Made by a program: the position numbers and the translations under genes. From Dyadobacter diqingensis (lineage in GTDB: Bacteria > Bacteroidota > Bacteroidia > Cytophagales > Spirosomataceae), in contig NZ_JAMXKF010000013.1 of assembly GCF_024220585.1 (NCBI RefSeq), forward strand, positions 124,738 to 188,737: a stretch of 64,000 nt of DNA, in the 5' to 3' direction. Shown piece after piece: positions 9,293 to 17,273 of this stretch. The notes under the pieces were generated by a model. The model was not told the DNA's origin. It searched no databases and saw nothing but the letters and a program-made list of their open reading frames with translations. Positions within the stretch are counted from its first letter, which is position 1; each line of letters opens with the position of its first letter.

Positions 9293-9323
9293 TTTGTAAA
9301 ACATTCAATTGTTGTTATCTTTC
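9293..9323 (+). promoter_or_regulatory. Bacteroidota-type promoter of the LacI regulator
   Basis: A TTTG element (9293-9296) is followed after exactly 19 bases by TATCTTTC (9316-9323), one base from the TAnnTTTG -7 consensus of Bacteroidota. The predicted start is about 25 bases upstream of the ATG at 9353. Confidence 0.6.
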
Positions 9324-9352
9324 AATTTAAATTGGAATAACCCTGCCGGAAA

Positions 9353-10396
9353 ATGGAAAAAGAAGTTACTATATATGATATTGCTAAAATCCTGGATATT
9401 TCGCCGGCAACTGTGAGCAGGGCCTTGAATGATCATCCGGCGATTAACAGCAAAACGAAAATTTCGATTCGGGCGAAGGCAAACGAAATGGGTTATCGGT
9501 CCAATACATTCGCCAGTAATTTACGCAGGCGAAGCACCAACACGCTGGGCGTGATTGTGCCTCGTTTAAACAGTCATTTTATGTCGGCCGTCCTGGCAGG
9601 GATGGAAGAAGAGGCCAATGCTTCGGGTTATAATCTTTTGATAAGTCAGTCGCTGGAATCTGCTAAAAAGGAGATTGCCAATGCAAGAACAATGTTCAAT
9701 AGCCGTGTAGACGGGTTACTGGCCTCTGTGGCTTATGATACAGAGACTTTTGACCACTTTGATATTTTTATCAAAAAAAACGTCCCGATTTTATTTTTCG
9801 ACAGGATTATCGATCATCCGAAATGCAGCGGCGTTGTTATCGATAACATGCTTGCCGGATTTAAAGCTACTTCACATTTAATTGAACAGGGTTGTAAGCG
9901 GATTATGCACGTAACAGGAAATTTGAAACGAAATGTTTATTCCGGACGTCTTCAGGGATATCGCGAGGCACTGGTAAGCAATGGTTTGAATGCATCTGAT
10001 GAACTGGTACTGATAACAGATCTGAGTCAGGATGCAGGAAAATTTGCCGCGCAGCGAATTGATGAGATGGACGACCGGCCGGATGGAATTTTTATTTCAA
10101 ATGATATTTGTGCAGCTAGCTGTATCAAGTCGCTGAAAGAAAAAGGGTATTACGTTCCAAAAGATATCGCGATTGTTGGTTTTAACAACGATCCGGTGTC
10201 GCAGGTGATTGAACCAAACCTAACGACGGTGTATTATCCCGGGCAACAGATGGGAGAAGTGGCTGTCAGGAGTATGATCGATCATCTTAAAGGAAAGCAG
10301 CTGATCGATGTATCGAATACAATTATTCTGGAATCCGAGTTAATAATCCGAGGTTCTTCGTTAAAAAAGCAGCGAAGCCATCTTGAAGCTTATTGA
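9353..10396 (+). CDS. LacI family transcriptional regulator
   Basis: This 347-residue repressor has an N-terminal LacI helix-turn-helix (TIYDIAKILDISPATVSRAL), a hinge, and a periplasmic-binding-protein-like effector domain (LGVIVPRLNSHFMSAVLAGM to the C-terminus; PDGIFISNDICAA, VGFNNDPVSQVIEPNLTTV). It is divergent from uxuA, with an operator-like palindrome between them, so it probably represses the uronate operon and itself. The effector is likely a uronate intermediate, by context only. Confidence 0.93.
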   Translation: MEKEVTIYDIAKILDISPATVSRALNDHPAINSKTKISIRAKANEMGYRSNTFASNLRRRSTNTLGVIVPRLNSHFMSAVLAGMEEEANASGYNLLISQSLESAKKEIANARTMFNSRVDGLLASVAYDTETFDHFDIFIKKNVPILFFDRIIDHPKCSGVVIDNMLAGFKATSHLIEQGCKRIMHVTGNLKRNVYSGRLQGYREALVSNGLNASDELVLITDLSQDAGKFAAQRIDEMDDRPDGIFISNDICAASCIKSLKEKGYYVPKDIAIVGFNNDPVSQVIEPNLTTVYYPGQQMGEVAVRSMIDHLKGKQLIDVSNTIILESELIIRGSSLKKQRSHLEAY

Positions 10397-10549
10397 TTGT
10401 TTCTCATTTGTTCAATCTTTAATAGTTAAAATTTATTACCAGTCTCGTTTACAAAACTTTATGAATTATTCGCTTAAAATGCGCTTTATGGAAATACCTG
10501 TTTAGGACTTTTAATTTAAAGGTGTATTTTTGATGAAAAAGAAATCTGT

Positions 10550-11116
10550 ATGGAAGCGGTAGCCGAAAAACTTCACAGTCTGGAAAAGTACTTTGACTTT
10601 TGCGAAACGCACGAAGGACGTTTCGAATTTGTAAACGGGGAAATTATAGAGATGTCTGGAGAATCGGTTACAGCAAATCAGATTGCTGGGAATATTCATT
10701 TTTACATAAGGGGTCTTTTACAAGACCAACCGTTCATATTTATTCAAAATTCTGTCAAAATTCAGGTTAGGGAAGGAGCAGTTTTTCGGATTCCGGACTT
10801 TTTTCTATTTAAAGAATCCGGCAATCAGATCAAGTACGCCACGGAACCACTGTTAATCGTAGAAGTAATTTCAGAAGGCACGGAGAAGATCGACCGCATT
10901 ATCAAACTTAACGAATACCGGTCATTGCAGTCTTTACAGTACTATCTGATTGTTGAACAGGACAACTATTTCGTAGAAATTTATATCCGCGAGGGAGACC
11001 GCTGGTATGTCGAGTTCTATGAAAAAATGGATGATGTGATCACACTCACCCATTTCAACATTGAATTACCGTTAAGTGCTGTTTACAAGAAAATAAGCTT
11101 CCCGAAAGAACCTTAG
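10550..11116 (+). CDS. Uma2 family (DUF820) PD-(D/E)XK endonuclease-like protein
   Basis: This 188-residue protein matches the Uma2/DUF820 restriction-endonuclease fold family: FEFVNGEIIEMSGES near residue 27, then VFRIPDFFLF (expected Asp) and PLLIVEVISEGTEKIDRIIKLNEYRSL (E-x-V/K type motif) and LQYYLIVEQD. Such genes are scattered, often in many copies, in cyanobacteria and Bacteroidota; the role is unproven. The 3' end overlaps the convergent DUF3748 gene by four bases. It has no partner nearby. Confidence 0.88.
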   Translation: MEAVAEKLHSLEKYFDFCETHEGRFEFVNGEIIEMSGESVTANQIAGNIHFYIRGLLQDQPFIFIQNSVKIQVREGAVFRIPDFFLFKESGNQIKYATEPLLIVEVISEGTEKIDRIIKLNEYRSLQSLQYYLIVEQDNYFVEIYIREGDRWYVEFYEKMDDVITLTHFNIELPLSAVYKKISFPKEP

Positions 11117-12501
11117 TCTTCCGCTTCGTAGTTTTTAATAAATATCTGCACCGTAGATGTTTTGCCATCCGGCGATTTTACGGCTCTGTTAAAAGCAAAT
11201 GTCTTTCCATCGTGTGCCCAAACGACATTGGTCGGAGCAACTTTTGTTTCCCTGGTTAATGTTTTAAAACGTTGCCGAAAAGGAGTGTTTCCGGTTTTAC
11301 ATAACAGTATACTGCCATTCCAAATGTAACTTACCTGTTTTCCGTCGGGATGCCAGCGCAAATTGCCGGATACGTCGGATTCGTGCTCGGTCAGCTGTGT
11401 GGGTTTGCCACCGGTGGGTCCGATAAGGAATACCTGTTCAATTCCTTTTTCATCCTTTGCTAAAAACGCCAATGTGCTGCCGTCAGGTGAAGAACGGACA
11501 ATCCCCGAACAACCCGGGTATTTGTTATCGGCTGTATAAGTCAGCCTGCGTTGCATGGTGCCTTTCGGAGGCATTGGAAAATCCGTTTGCGTTCCTTCCA
11601 ACGGACCGTATTCTCCTGGCTGCGTAATAGTATCGGGTATATCGACGACAAAAACTTCGGGTATCTGTTTGCCATTTTTGTCAGTAACGGTTCCCAGGAA
11701 TGCCCGTGCGATTTGCATTTTTCCATCCTGACGCTGGTAACCGTTTGTGCCAATCCAGCTATCGCTGGCGGCGTGACTTATTTCATCACTGCCCGGCTTA
11801 GGTTCAGGCACTACGCGAACCACCAGTGCACTGAACCACTGACCGGAAACATTTTCAGAATTTTTATCGACGATAACGGGACTTATCTTTTTTGAAACAC
11901 CAATCGTACGCAAATTTCTTTTTATACCCGTGACATCTTCAAGTGACTTTAAAATGGCGTCGTTGTAGGTAAATCCGATCCATTGCCCGTCTCCGCTCCA
12001 TTCGTGGCGATGTGTTCCGCCACGCAAAGCACCTGGCGTGAATGGAAACGTAATGTCGCGCGCATCCATATAGATGGGAACGTTAGGTTTTGAATCGTCA
12101 ATAATCACTCCCGTGCGGCGCCATTGCTGATAAGGATTTTCTTGGGTGCTGTTTTCCAGTCCATGGATAAAAACAACTGCGTTTTCCTTCGGGCTGTAAC
12201 TGACGGCACCTGCACCAGGTCCCCAGGTGCCGTTATTTTTAATATCGAAAAGCACCTTAACTTCACCCGTCCTGATATTTACTTTTTCTATCCTGGCAGA
12301 TTCTGCAATGCCGCCGTCATCGGTGCGCGTATCATAAACCAGCCATTCACCGTCAGGAGAGAAATTGTCGTTATTATCCAGATCGTGATTGTAGGTCAGG
12401 TCATGGGTAATTTGTTTTTCTTCGATTTCCTTTTCCGGTTGACAGGATTGCATGGATAAAAATATTAGCGTGAAAAATACGGGCAAAGATAGATGGTTCA
12501 T
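11113..12501 (-). CDS. DUF3748 (YidR-like) beta-propeller lipoprotein
   Basis: This 462-residue protein resembles E. coli YidR. The segment NFSPDGEWLVYDTRT followed by IEKVNIRTGEVKVLF is the family hallmark, and several TolB/PD40-type propeller repeats follow (FSPDGEW, SGDGQWIGFTY, SSPDGSTLAFLAKDE, WHPDGKQVSYIW). The N-terminus is a lipoprotein signal with a Cys at about residue 20 (SMQSC). It is the last gene of a four-gene operon with only a four-base gap from the upstream gene. It is probably a periplasmic carbohydrate-binding or lyase-like propeller, but no activity is established. Confidence 0.82.
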   Translation of the reverse strand: MNHLSLPVFFTLIFLSMQSCQPEKEIEEKQITHDLTYNHDLDNNDNFSPDGEWLVYDTRTDDGGIAESARIEKVNIRTGEVKVLFDIKNNGTWGPGAGAVSYSPKENAVVFIHGLENSTQENPYQQWRRTGVIIDDSKPNVPIYMDARDITFPFTPGALRGGTHRHEWSGDGQWIGFTYNDAILKSLEDVTGIKRNLRTIGVSKKISPVIVDKNSENVSGQWFSALVVRVVPEPKPGSDEISHAASDSWIGTNGYQRQDGKMQIARAFLGTVTDKNGKQIPEVFVVDIPDTITQPGEYGPLEGTQTDFPMPPKGTMQRRLTYTADNKYPGCSGIVRSSPDGSTLAFLAKDEKGIEQVFLIGPTGGKPTQLTEHESDVSGNLRWHPDGKQVSYIWNGSILLCKTGNTPFRQRFKTLTRETKVAPTNVVWAHDGKTFAFNRAVKSPDGKTSTVQIFIKNYEAED

Positions 12502-12505
12502 CGGT

Positions 12506-14755
12506 TTAGTTATTTGGCCGGGTCGCAGAGCCCGGGGCGCTGATTACTCCTAAATATCGTCCCATCCAGTAAGGCAGAAGCCAGATATCCCCGGCACTTT
12601 CTTCGGATGTACCGCCCACGCCGTTACGGTCCAGGTCAAAAGTATTGCTGTTGTGCCGTTTAACGGGCCGCTCATCTGGTGGTAAAACTTCTTTGGTTGT
12701 CTGCTTGCGGAAATTTGGTTCGATCAGGTCAATATCTTTGCGGTGGCTATTTTTGATCGACCAGTTGATCATGTCCAGCGGATATTCCTGCAAGTACCAT
12801 ACCGCTTCTTTGAGATCAAATTCGTCCACGCCGGTTATGGCGGTGAAAATATTCCAGGCACCTTCTTTCTCAGGCCTCTCGGCTTTCCAGTGATCCAGGA
12901 TCTGATTTTTGTAAGCAGCTTTCAAAGTGTCATTAAGCGCATAACGATACAGTCCCCAATAGCCAATAAAATACATCTCATCATCTGAGTGGTTCCATCC
13001 ATCCGACATATGTTTTGCATGCTCGTCAGCGTCGGCCGGTGCTTTTCCGATCTCAGTCATCGACCGCATCATGTTTTCGTAATAGCCGAATTTATTCATC
13101 AGCTCGAATGCCTTGGTCTTATATTTTTCCTTTTTTGTGAAATGATAAGCCGTCTGAAGCATGGAAATGATGTTGGAGGAATTCAGTTTTCTGTCACCAA
13201 CATTTGTCGGGAATGAATTCACATATTTAGGATTCCATTTTCCCCACATCGTAGGCTTCCCGTCAAAATCGATCAGGTACATATCATTTTTTAAAATATG
13301 CGACATCAGGGTATCCATCAGCACAATGGCTTTTGCTTTCATCGGTTGGTCGTCGATAAGCTCGGCAATGGCGCCAAATGCAAACATATGCCCAATGACT
13401 TCATCACTGCTGGTGGTCGATTTCCAATCCCATTCTTTTTCTTTTGAATGCTGCCAGCGTTCCGGGTCAGCCAGGTTTTCAATATGTCCGCTGCGTTCGA
13501 AAGACCGCGCGGGGAAGCCAGGGACAGGGTTTACGGTGTATAATCTTTCCATGGCATCCAGTGACTCACGGCAGTTTTGCAACGCTACGGAGTCTTTGGT
13601 GGCAGCATAGCGAAAAATTTCTCCACCCAGATACATGGTCGTCCAAAGTCCGTCATTATCCGAGTCTGACATATACCCCGTGGCCAGATTTCCTCTTTCC
13701 ATACCGTCCAGAGCCGCGTTGAATCCATTGCGGATATGTCTCAAACGAACCTGCTCTTCATAATAAACCGCTTTATCATGAAGCGTCATTTTTTTAAAAT
13801 CGATTTTGCCCAAACCGGCAGTCGTTAATACCAAAACTGAATTTTGAGGCCCCTGTGAAATATGGATCACTTTATTGCCGGGCAGCCAGCGCTCACCATA
13901 GTAATAGTCAAATTTACCGTCGGTACGCAGCGCAAAGGCACCTTCGTTCGAACCAAACCAAACATTGTTATGGACTTCCTTTACATACGTGATGTTCGTT
14001 ACGGGAAGCCTTTTGTTGATAGCGCCGATTTGTTTTTTAGCGGCAGGATCAAATTCAAAATAACCGTCAGAGGTACCTATTACTATTTTCTGTCCCTTAT
14101 TGGTTAAATCGAATGAGGTGAACTGAACACCTTCAAAGACTTTGGTCAATTGATTTTCAGCCGACAAAACACTCAGGGTCTTTTTGCCAAGTATCCAGAA
14201 CTGATTGGAATTTGGCTGATAACGAATGCCCAAAACTTCATCGTCCGTTAAAGTACCATTCCAGATACTTTTTGAATCTTTAACCAGTTGCAGCGCTTTT
14301 CCGTCAGAGATCAGGAATGTGAAATCTTTCCCGCCTTCAAAGATTTTTGCCGCCGGAAGCGTATGTTTTGAAAACAAAGTACCCGCCCAGGCATTACTGA
14401 AAACCACCGAATCGCTCAGATAAACGAACTGCTGATCATAAACACCGATGGCAGCAATTTTTTTGAATTGCATAAACCGGTAAGAGTTATCCGGCATGAT
14501 GGTGCCGTGATACAAAAGTTTACCATCGAAGGGATGTTGTAAACCTTCCTTTGCGAGTAATTGAACAACGCCGTTGCGGTCGGAAAAGGCCTGAAGAAGA
14601 TGCAGCTTTGTGGTATCAGCATAATATTTAATACTGTAATCCTGAACGAAAGGCTTGTCTTCATGAACGGGCTGCTTTCCCGAATTTTTGCTGCACGAAT
14701 AAAAACAGATCGCGAAGCAAAGTAAGAGGAGTGAATAAAGAAATGTCTTATGCAT
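12506..14755 (-). CDS. Lipoprotein with N-terminal propeller-like and C-terminal six-hairpin glycosidase-like domain
   Basis: This is a 749-residue protein without a recognised family. It has a lipoprotein signal with Cys near residue 21 (CFYSCSKN). Residues about 50-330 form repeated short strands with propeller character (GTSDGYFEFDP, VWFGSNEGAFAL). Residues about 340-730 are helical and rich in Trp and acidic residues, like (alpha/alpha)6 glycosidases or lyases: GYMSDSDNDGLWTTMYLGGE, STTSSDEVIGHMFAFG, HMSDGWNHSDDEMYF. It sits mid-operon between a BNR/sialidase-fold protein and a DUF3748 protein. A glycan-cleaving role is inferred from fold and context. Confidence 0.6.
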   Translation of the reverse strand: MHKTFLYSLLLLCFAICFYSCSKNSGKQPVHEDKPFVQDYSIKYYADTTKLHLLQAFSDRNGVVQLLAKEGLQHPFDGKLLYHGTIMPDNSYRFMQFKKIAAIGVYDQQFVYLSDSVVFSNAWAGTLFSKHTLPAAKIFEGGKDFTFLISDGKALQLVKDSKSIWNGTLTDDEVLGIRYQPNSNQFWILGKKTLSVLSAENQLTKVFEGVQFTSFDLTNKGQKIVIGTSDGYFEFDPAAKKQIGAINKRLPVTNITYVKEVHNNVWFGSNEGAFALRTDGKFDYYYGERWLPGNKVIHISQGPQNSVLVLTTAGLGKIDFKKMTLHDKAVYYEEQVRLRHIRNGFNAALDGMERGNLATGYMSDSDNDGLWTTMYLGGEIFRYAATKDSVALQNCRESLDAMERLYTVNPVPGFPARSFERSGHIENLADPERWQHSKEKEWDWKSTTSSDEVIGHMFAFGAIAELIDDQPMKAKAIVLMDTLMSHILKNDMYLIDFDGKPTMWGKWNPKYVNSFPTNVGDRKLNSSNIISMLQTAYHFTKKEKYKTKAFELMNKFGYYENMMRSMTEIGKAPADADEHAKHMSDGWNHSDDEMYFIGYWGLYRYALNDTLKAAYKNQILDHWKAERPEKEGAWNIFTAITGVDEFDLKEAVWYLQEYPLDMINWSIKNSHRKDIDLIEPNFRKQTTKEVLPPDERPVKRHNSNTFDLDRNGVGGTSEESAGDIWLLPYWMGRYLGVISAPGSATRPNN

Positions 14756-14802
14756 AAAAATTGAAGTAAGGGTTTTAAGACTAACGGGTTTAGTTCTGAA
14801 TA

Positions 14803-15981
14803 TCAGTTCGTGATTTTTTTAGGATCAACGACAACGTATTTTATCGATTTTTTCTGTTTTTCGGGGTGATAGGAATAGGTCATATGCAGCAAACCATCCT
14901 TGGTCTGGATCAGCGATGGGTAGGAGTAACCACCTTTTTTCGACAAATCATTTTCGATAAAAGTTTTCCATTTCCAGGTTTTCCCCTCATCGTCAGATAA
15001 CCGGAGGCTGAGCTGATACCTGCCGTCGTTAATGTCGTTGCCCAGGAATGCCCATTTTCCGTCCTGAAGAACAAGCAGCTCCACGCTTGCGGTGTTGGGA
15101 ATGTCGGTTTTGACGGTCGCTTTCCAGCTTTCTCCCCGGTCCGTTGATTCACTGATGTGAACCCGCGTTGGGCCATCGCCGCTATCGCGCATCAGCGCCA
15201 CGATATCCCCGTTTTTCTTTCGGGCAAGTGCCGGCTGAATCGGACCACGGCCGATAACCGGTAAGCCGGGGTGCCAGGTTTCTCCGTTATCATCCGAAAT
15301 AGCCATCAGGGAAAAATTAAAACCATCTGAATAAAGCGGCAGCACAATTCTTCCATTTTCATATAACAGCGGTTTGATGCGCGTCATCCAGCCAATGCTT
15401 CTTTTGGTAGCGTCCTTGCTGGCTTCCACAATCATTTCGTCATATTTTGGCGCATAACCTGCCCAGCCAATGGTCGATTCCGGCATGGATTTGAATTTCG
15501 CAGCCGTTTCTTCTTCGAAATTCTTGCCGGGTTTCAATAAAATATTGTCCTGCCAGTTCCAGACCGGCGCACCTGGTTTATTATAATCAACGGAAGTTTT
15601 AAACCGGATGATCGATTGCTCCCAAAGGTTGGCCTGCACGGCTATCCACGTTAAAAAAAGTTTGCCCTGATTATTTAAAAACAATACAGGATTACAATCG
15701 GGAATGAGCGGTGTATCGGCCATCAGAAAGGGTTCACTCCATGTTTTTTCTCCCTTTTTTAAGCGGGCACCCATGATTTTTACATCGTCGGCGGTTCGTT
15801 CACCACTTCCCTGAAACCAGGCAACGAGGAAATCACCGTTGGGTAGACTGACAATGCTGCTGCCATGAACGTGTTTTTCCTGCTGGGGAAAAATAATGGT
15901 TTGCTGTAAAACAGGGGAGGTTTGAGCCTGAGCAATATGAATTGATAGGAACAGGAAAAGAAAGGATAACTTGAATTTCAT
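14803..15981 (-). CDS. Secreted BNR/Asp-box (sialidase-fold) hydrolase
   Basis: This 392-residue protein has a Sec signal peptide (MKFKLSFLFLFLSIHIAQAQ) followed by a six-bladed sialidase-like propeller. Asp-box motifs are visible: SDDNGETWHPG, STDRGESWKA and SDDEGKTWKWK. GSSIVSLPNGDFLVAWFQGSGE and YAPKYDEMIVEASKD are typical of the BNR_2 family. True sialidases need an arginine triad, which cannot be confirmed by eye. It lies 29 bases after the YdjC-type deacetylase and 47 before the six-hairpin gene, so an extracytoplasmic glycan pathway is likely. Confidence 0.82.
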   Translation of the reverse strand: MKFKLSFLFLFLSIHIAQAQTSPVLQQTIIFPQQEKHVHGSSIVSLPNGDFLVAWFQGSGERTADDVKIMGARLKKGEKTWSEPFLMADTPLIPDCNPVLFLNNQGKLFLTWIAVQANLWEQSIIRFKTSVDYNKPGAPVWNWQDNILLKPGKNFEEETAAKFKSMPESTIGWAGYAPKYDEMIVEASKDATKRSIGWMTRIKPLLYENGRIVLPLYSDGFNFSLMAISDDNGETWHPGLPVIGRGPIQPALARKKNGDIVALMRDSGDGPTRVHISESTDRGESWKATVKTDIPNTASVELLVLQDGKWAFLGNDINDGRYQLSLRLSDDEGKTWKWKTFIENDLSKKGGYSYPSLIQTKDGLLHMTYSYHPEKQKKSIKYVVVDPKKITN

Positions 15982-16009
15982 TTTAGAAAACTGGATTACT
16001 CAATAAAAA

Positions 16010-17023
16010 CTACTTCACTTGCTTGCGCCTCGCCAGCATTTCGGTCCAGGTTGTCAAAATAACTCCTTCCGATTTGATAAATGCTTTCAGATCCGGGTCG
16101 AGCATCGACAACATATCTGCATATCGCGAGCCGCCGGAATTGCTGATATGCCTGAACGCATCGGTAATATCGCTGCTGTGAACGATCATCATGGCCACAC
16201 CCGGCTGCATTCTGGTAATTGTTTCGCGAAATTTTTGGGCTTTGAATTTTCCCCATTGCGCTGGTGATACGTTATCCCCATCGGGTTTCCAGTCGCCGCT
16301 AATCGTATGCAGGTCGTCGAGAACCGGCAATCCGGCGTTCCAGATTTTTTCACCAACTGATTTGGATTGCTTGACAATAGCCGGCTCTGGAAGTTGCGTG
16401 CCTTCTTTCCACTTTCCTTCTGCCTTTAACTTTTTGACAAGCGGATTATTCAGGCATTCAATCAGGAGTTTGTTGTTTCCTCCCGGGAACATCACTGGTA
16501 TGCCATATTCAATCCCTACCTTGATATATCGTTCCAGAAAAGGTGGATGGGCGAAAAGTGTTCCCATGTGAGAATCCATATGCGAGGGCTTTAAACCCAT
16601 TTTTAATGCTCTTTCAACCTGAGCGCGGATTTCCTGTTCGACGATATCAGCATCCGCATTTTTAACTACCGATTCTACGTCATGCCACATACAACCTTCG
16701 TCGTCAACCAATCCCGGAGAGTGTCTGATACCCCCCAGCGGCGGCCAGCGATATTCCTGCCATTCAGAGGTTAATGTCAGATGCAGACCGGCATCCATCT
16801 TTGGATTTTTTACAGCGTATTTGGTAAAACTGGCGGCCCATGGGCATGGCATCATGATACTGCATGACGTAGCAATGCCATTTTCTATGGATTTAATGGC
16901 TCCCTGGTTGGATGAATAGGACATCCCCGCATCATCGACGTGGAAAATGATCACTTTCGCACCTTTGGGCCAGCCAAGTTTTTCTGCGTAGGTTTCGGAC
17001 GACTGTGCCATCGGTTTTGTCAA
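16010..17023 (-). CDS. YdjC/ChbG-type carbohydrate deacetylase with damaged or unusual start
   Basis: This frame encodes a YdjC-family (ChbG/HpnK-like) deacetylase that removes acetyl groups from oligosaccharides with a metal. Asp pairs and histidines are visible: IIFHVDDAGMSYSSNQGAI, DAGLHLTLTSEW and PSHMDSHMGTLFAHP. The only canonical starts are TTG at 17023 and ATG at 17011, both inside what is evidently the end of a signal peptide (...LTKPMAQ). The frame stays open upstream to 17075 and encodes the rest of that peptide. The real initiation site is therefore unclear. It leads the operon with the BNR, six-hairpin and DUF3748 genes. Confidence 0.8.
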   Translation of the reverse strand: MTKPMAQSSETYAEKLGWPKGAKVIIFHVDDAGMSYSSNQGAIKSIENGIATSCSIMMPCPWAASFTKYAVKNPKMDAGLHLTLTSEWQEYRWPPLGGIRHSPGLVDDEGCMWHDVESVVKNADADIVEQEIRAQVERALKMGLKPSHMDSHMGTLFAHPPFLERYIKVGIEYGIPVMFPGGNNKLLIECLNNPLVKKLKAEGKWKEGTQLPEPAIVKQSKSVGEKIWNAGLPVLDDLHTISGDWKPDGDNVSPAQWGKFKAQKFRETITRMQPGVAMMIVHSSDITDAFRHISNSGGSRYADMLSMLDPDLKAFIKSEGVILTTWTEMLARRKQVK

Positions 17024-17092
17024 TGTTGCCAGAATAACCAGGAAAGATAAAAATGTGTGTTTTTTATATTTTCGATTTCAAAGGAAATTCAT
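17024..17092 (-). other. Orphan signal-peptide frame upstream of the YdjC gene
   Basis: Read in the YdjC frame, bases 17077-17024 give NRKYKKHTFLSFLVILAT, then LTKPMAQ: a basic n-region, hydrophobic core and AQ-type end of a Sec signal. No ATG, GTG or TTG precedes it within that open stretch. The next in-frame ATG (17092) is cut off four codons later by TGA (17080-17078). Either a rare start is used, the start codon has mutated, or a base is wrong in the sequence. Confidence 0.7.
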
Positions 17093-17220
17093 AACAACAA
17101 TACTGTCCCAATCGCAGATCGTACCAGACAAACGGTCATTTATTTTATCATCTGGAAATATTTTAATCCCTCAGAGAGGTATGGGAGTGAGTATCAAATT
17201 TCTCAGCATTAATTCTTACA

Positions 17221-17269
17221 ACTCCGCGAAAAACCGGGTGGCGACCGCTCCCAAAACTCAGCGTTTAAC
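17221..17269. repeat. Dispersed GCGTTTAAC-type element, copy A
   Basis: This stretch shares the blocks AAAACCGGG, a CG-rich centre and AACTCAGCGTTTAAC with 21204-21260. Both copies lie just past the 3' end of a minus-strand gene. It may be a remnant of a repeated extragenic element. Confidence 0.6.
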
Positions 17270-17273
17270 ATTA

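Noticed and set aside
17078..17092. ATG-initiated tetrapeptide before the YdjC frame as a leader peptide
   Set aside because: Four codons then TGA with no recognisable leader features; more likely the remains of the start region, so reported only as part of the start problem.
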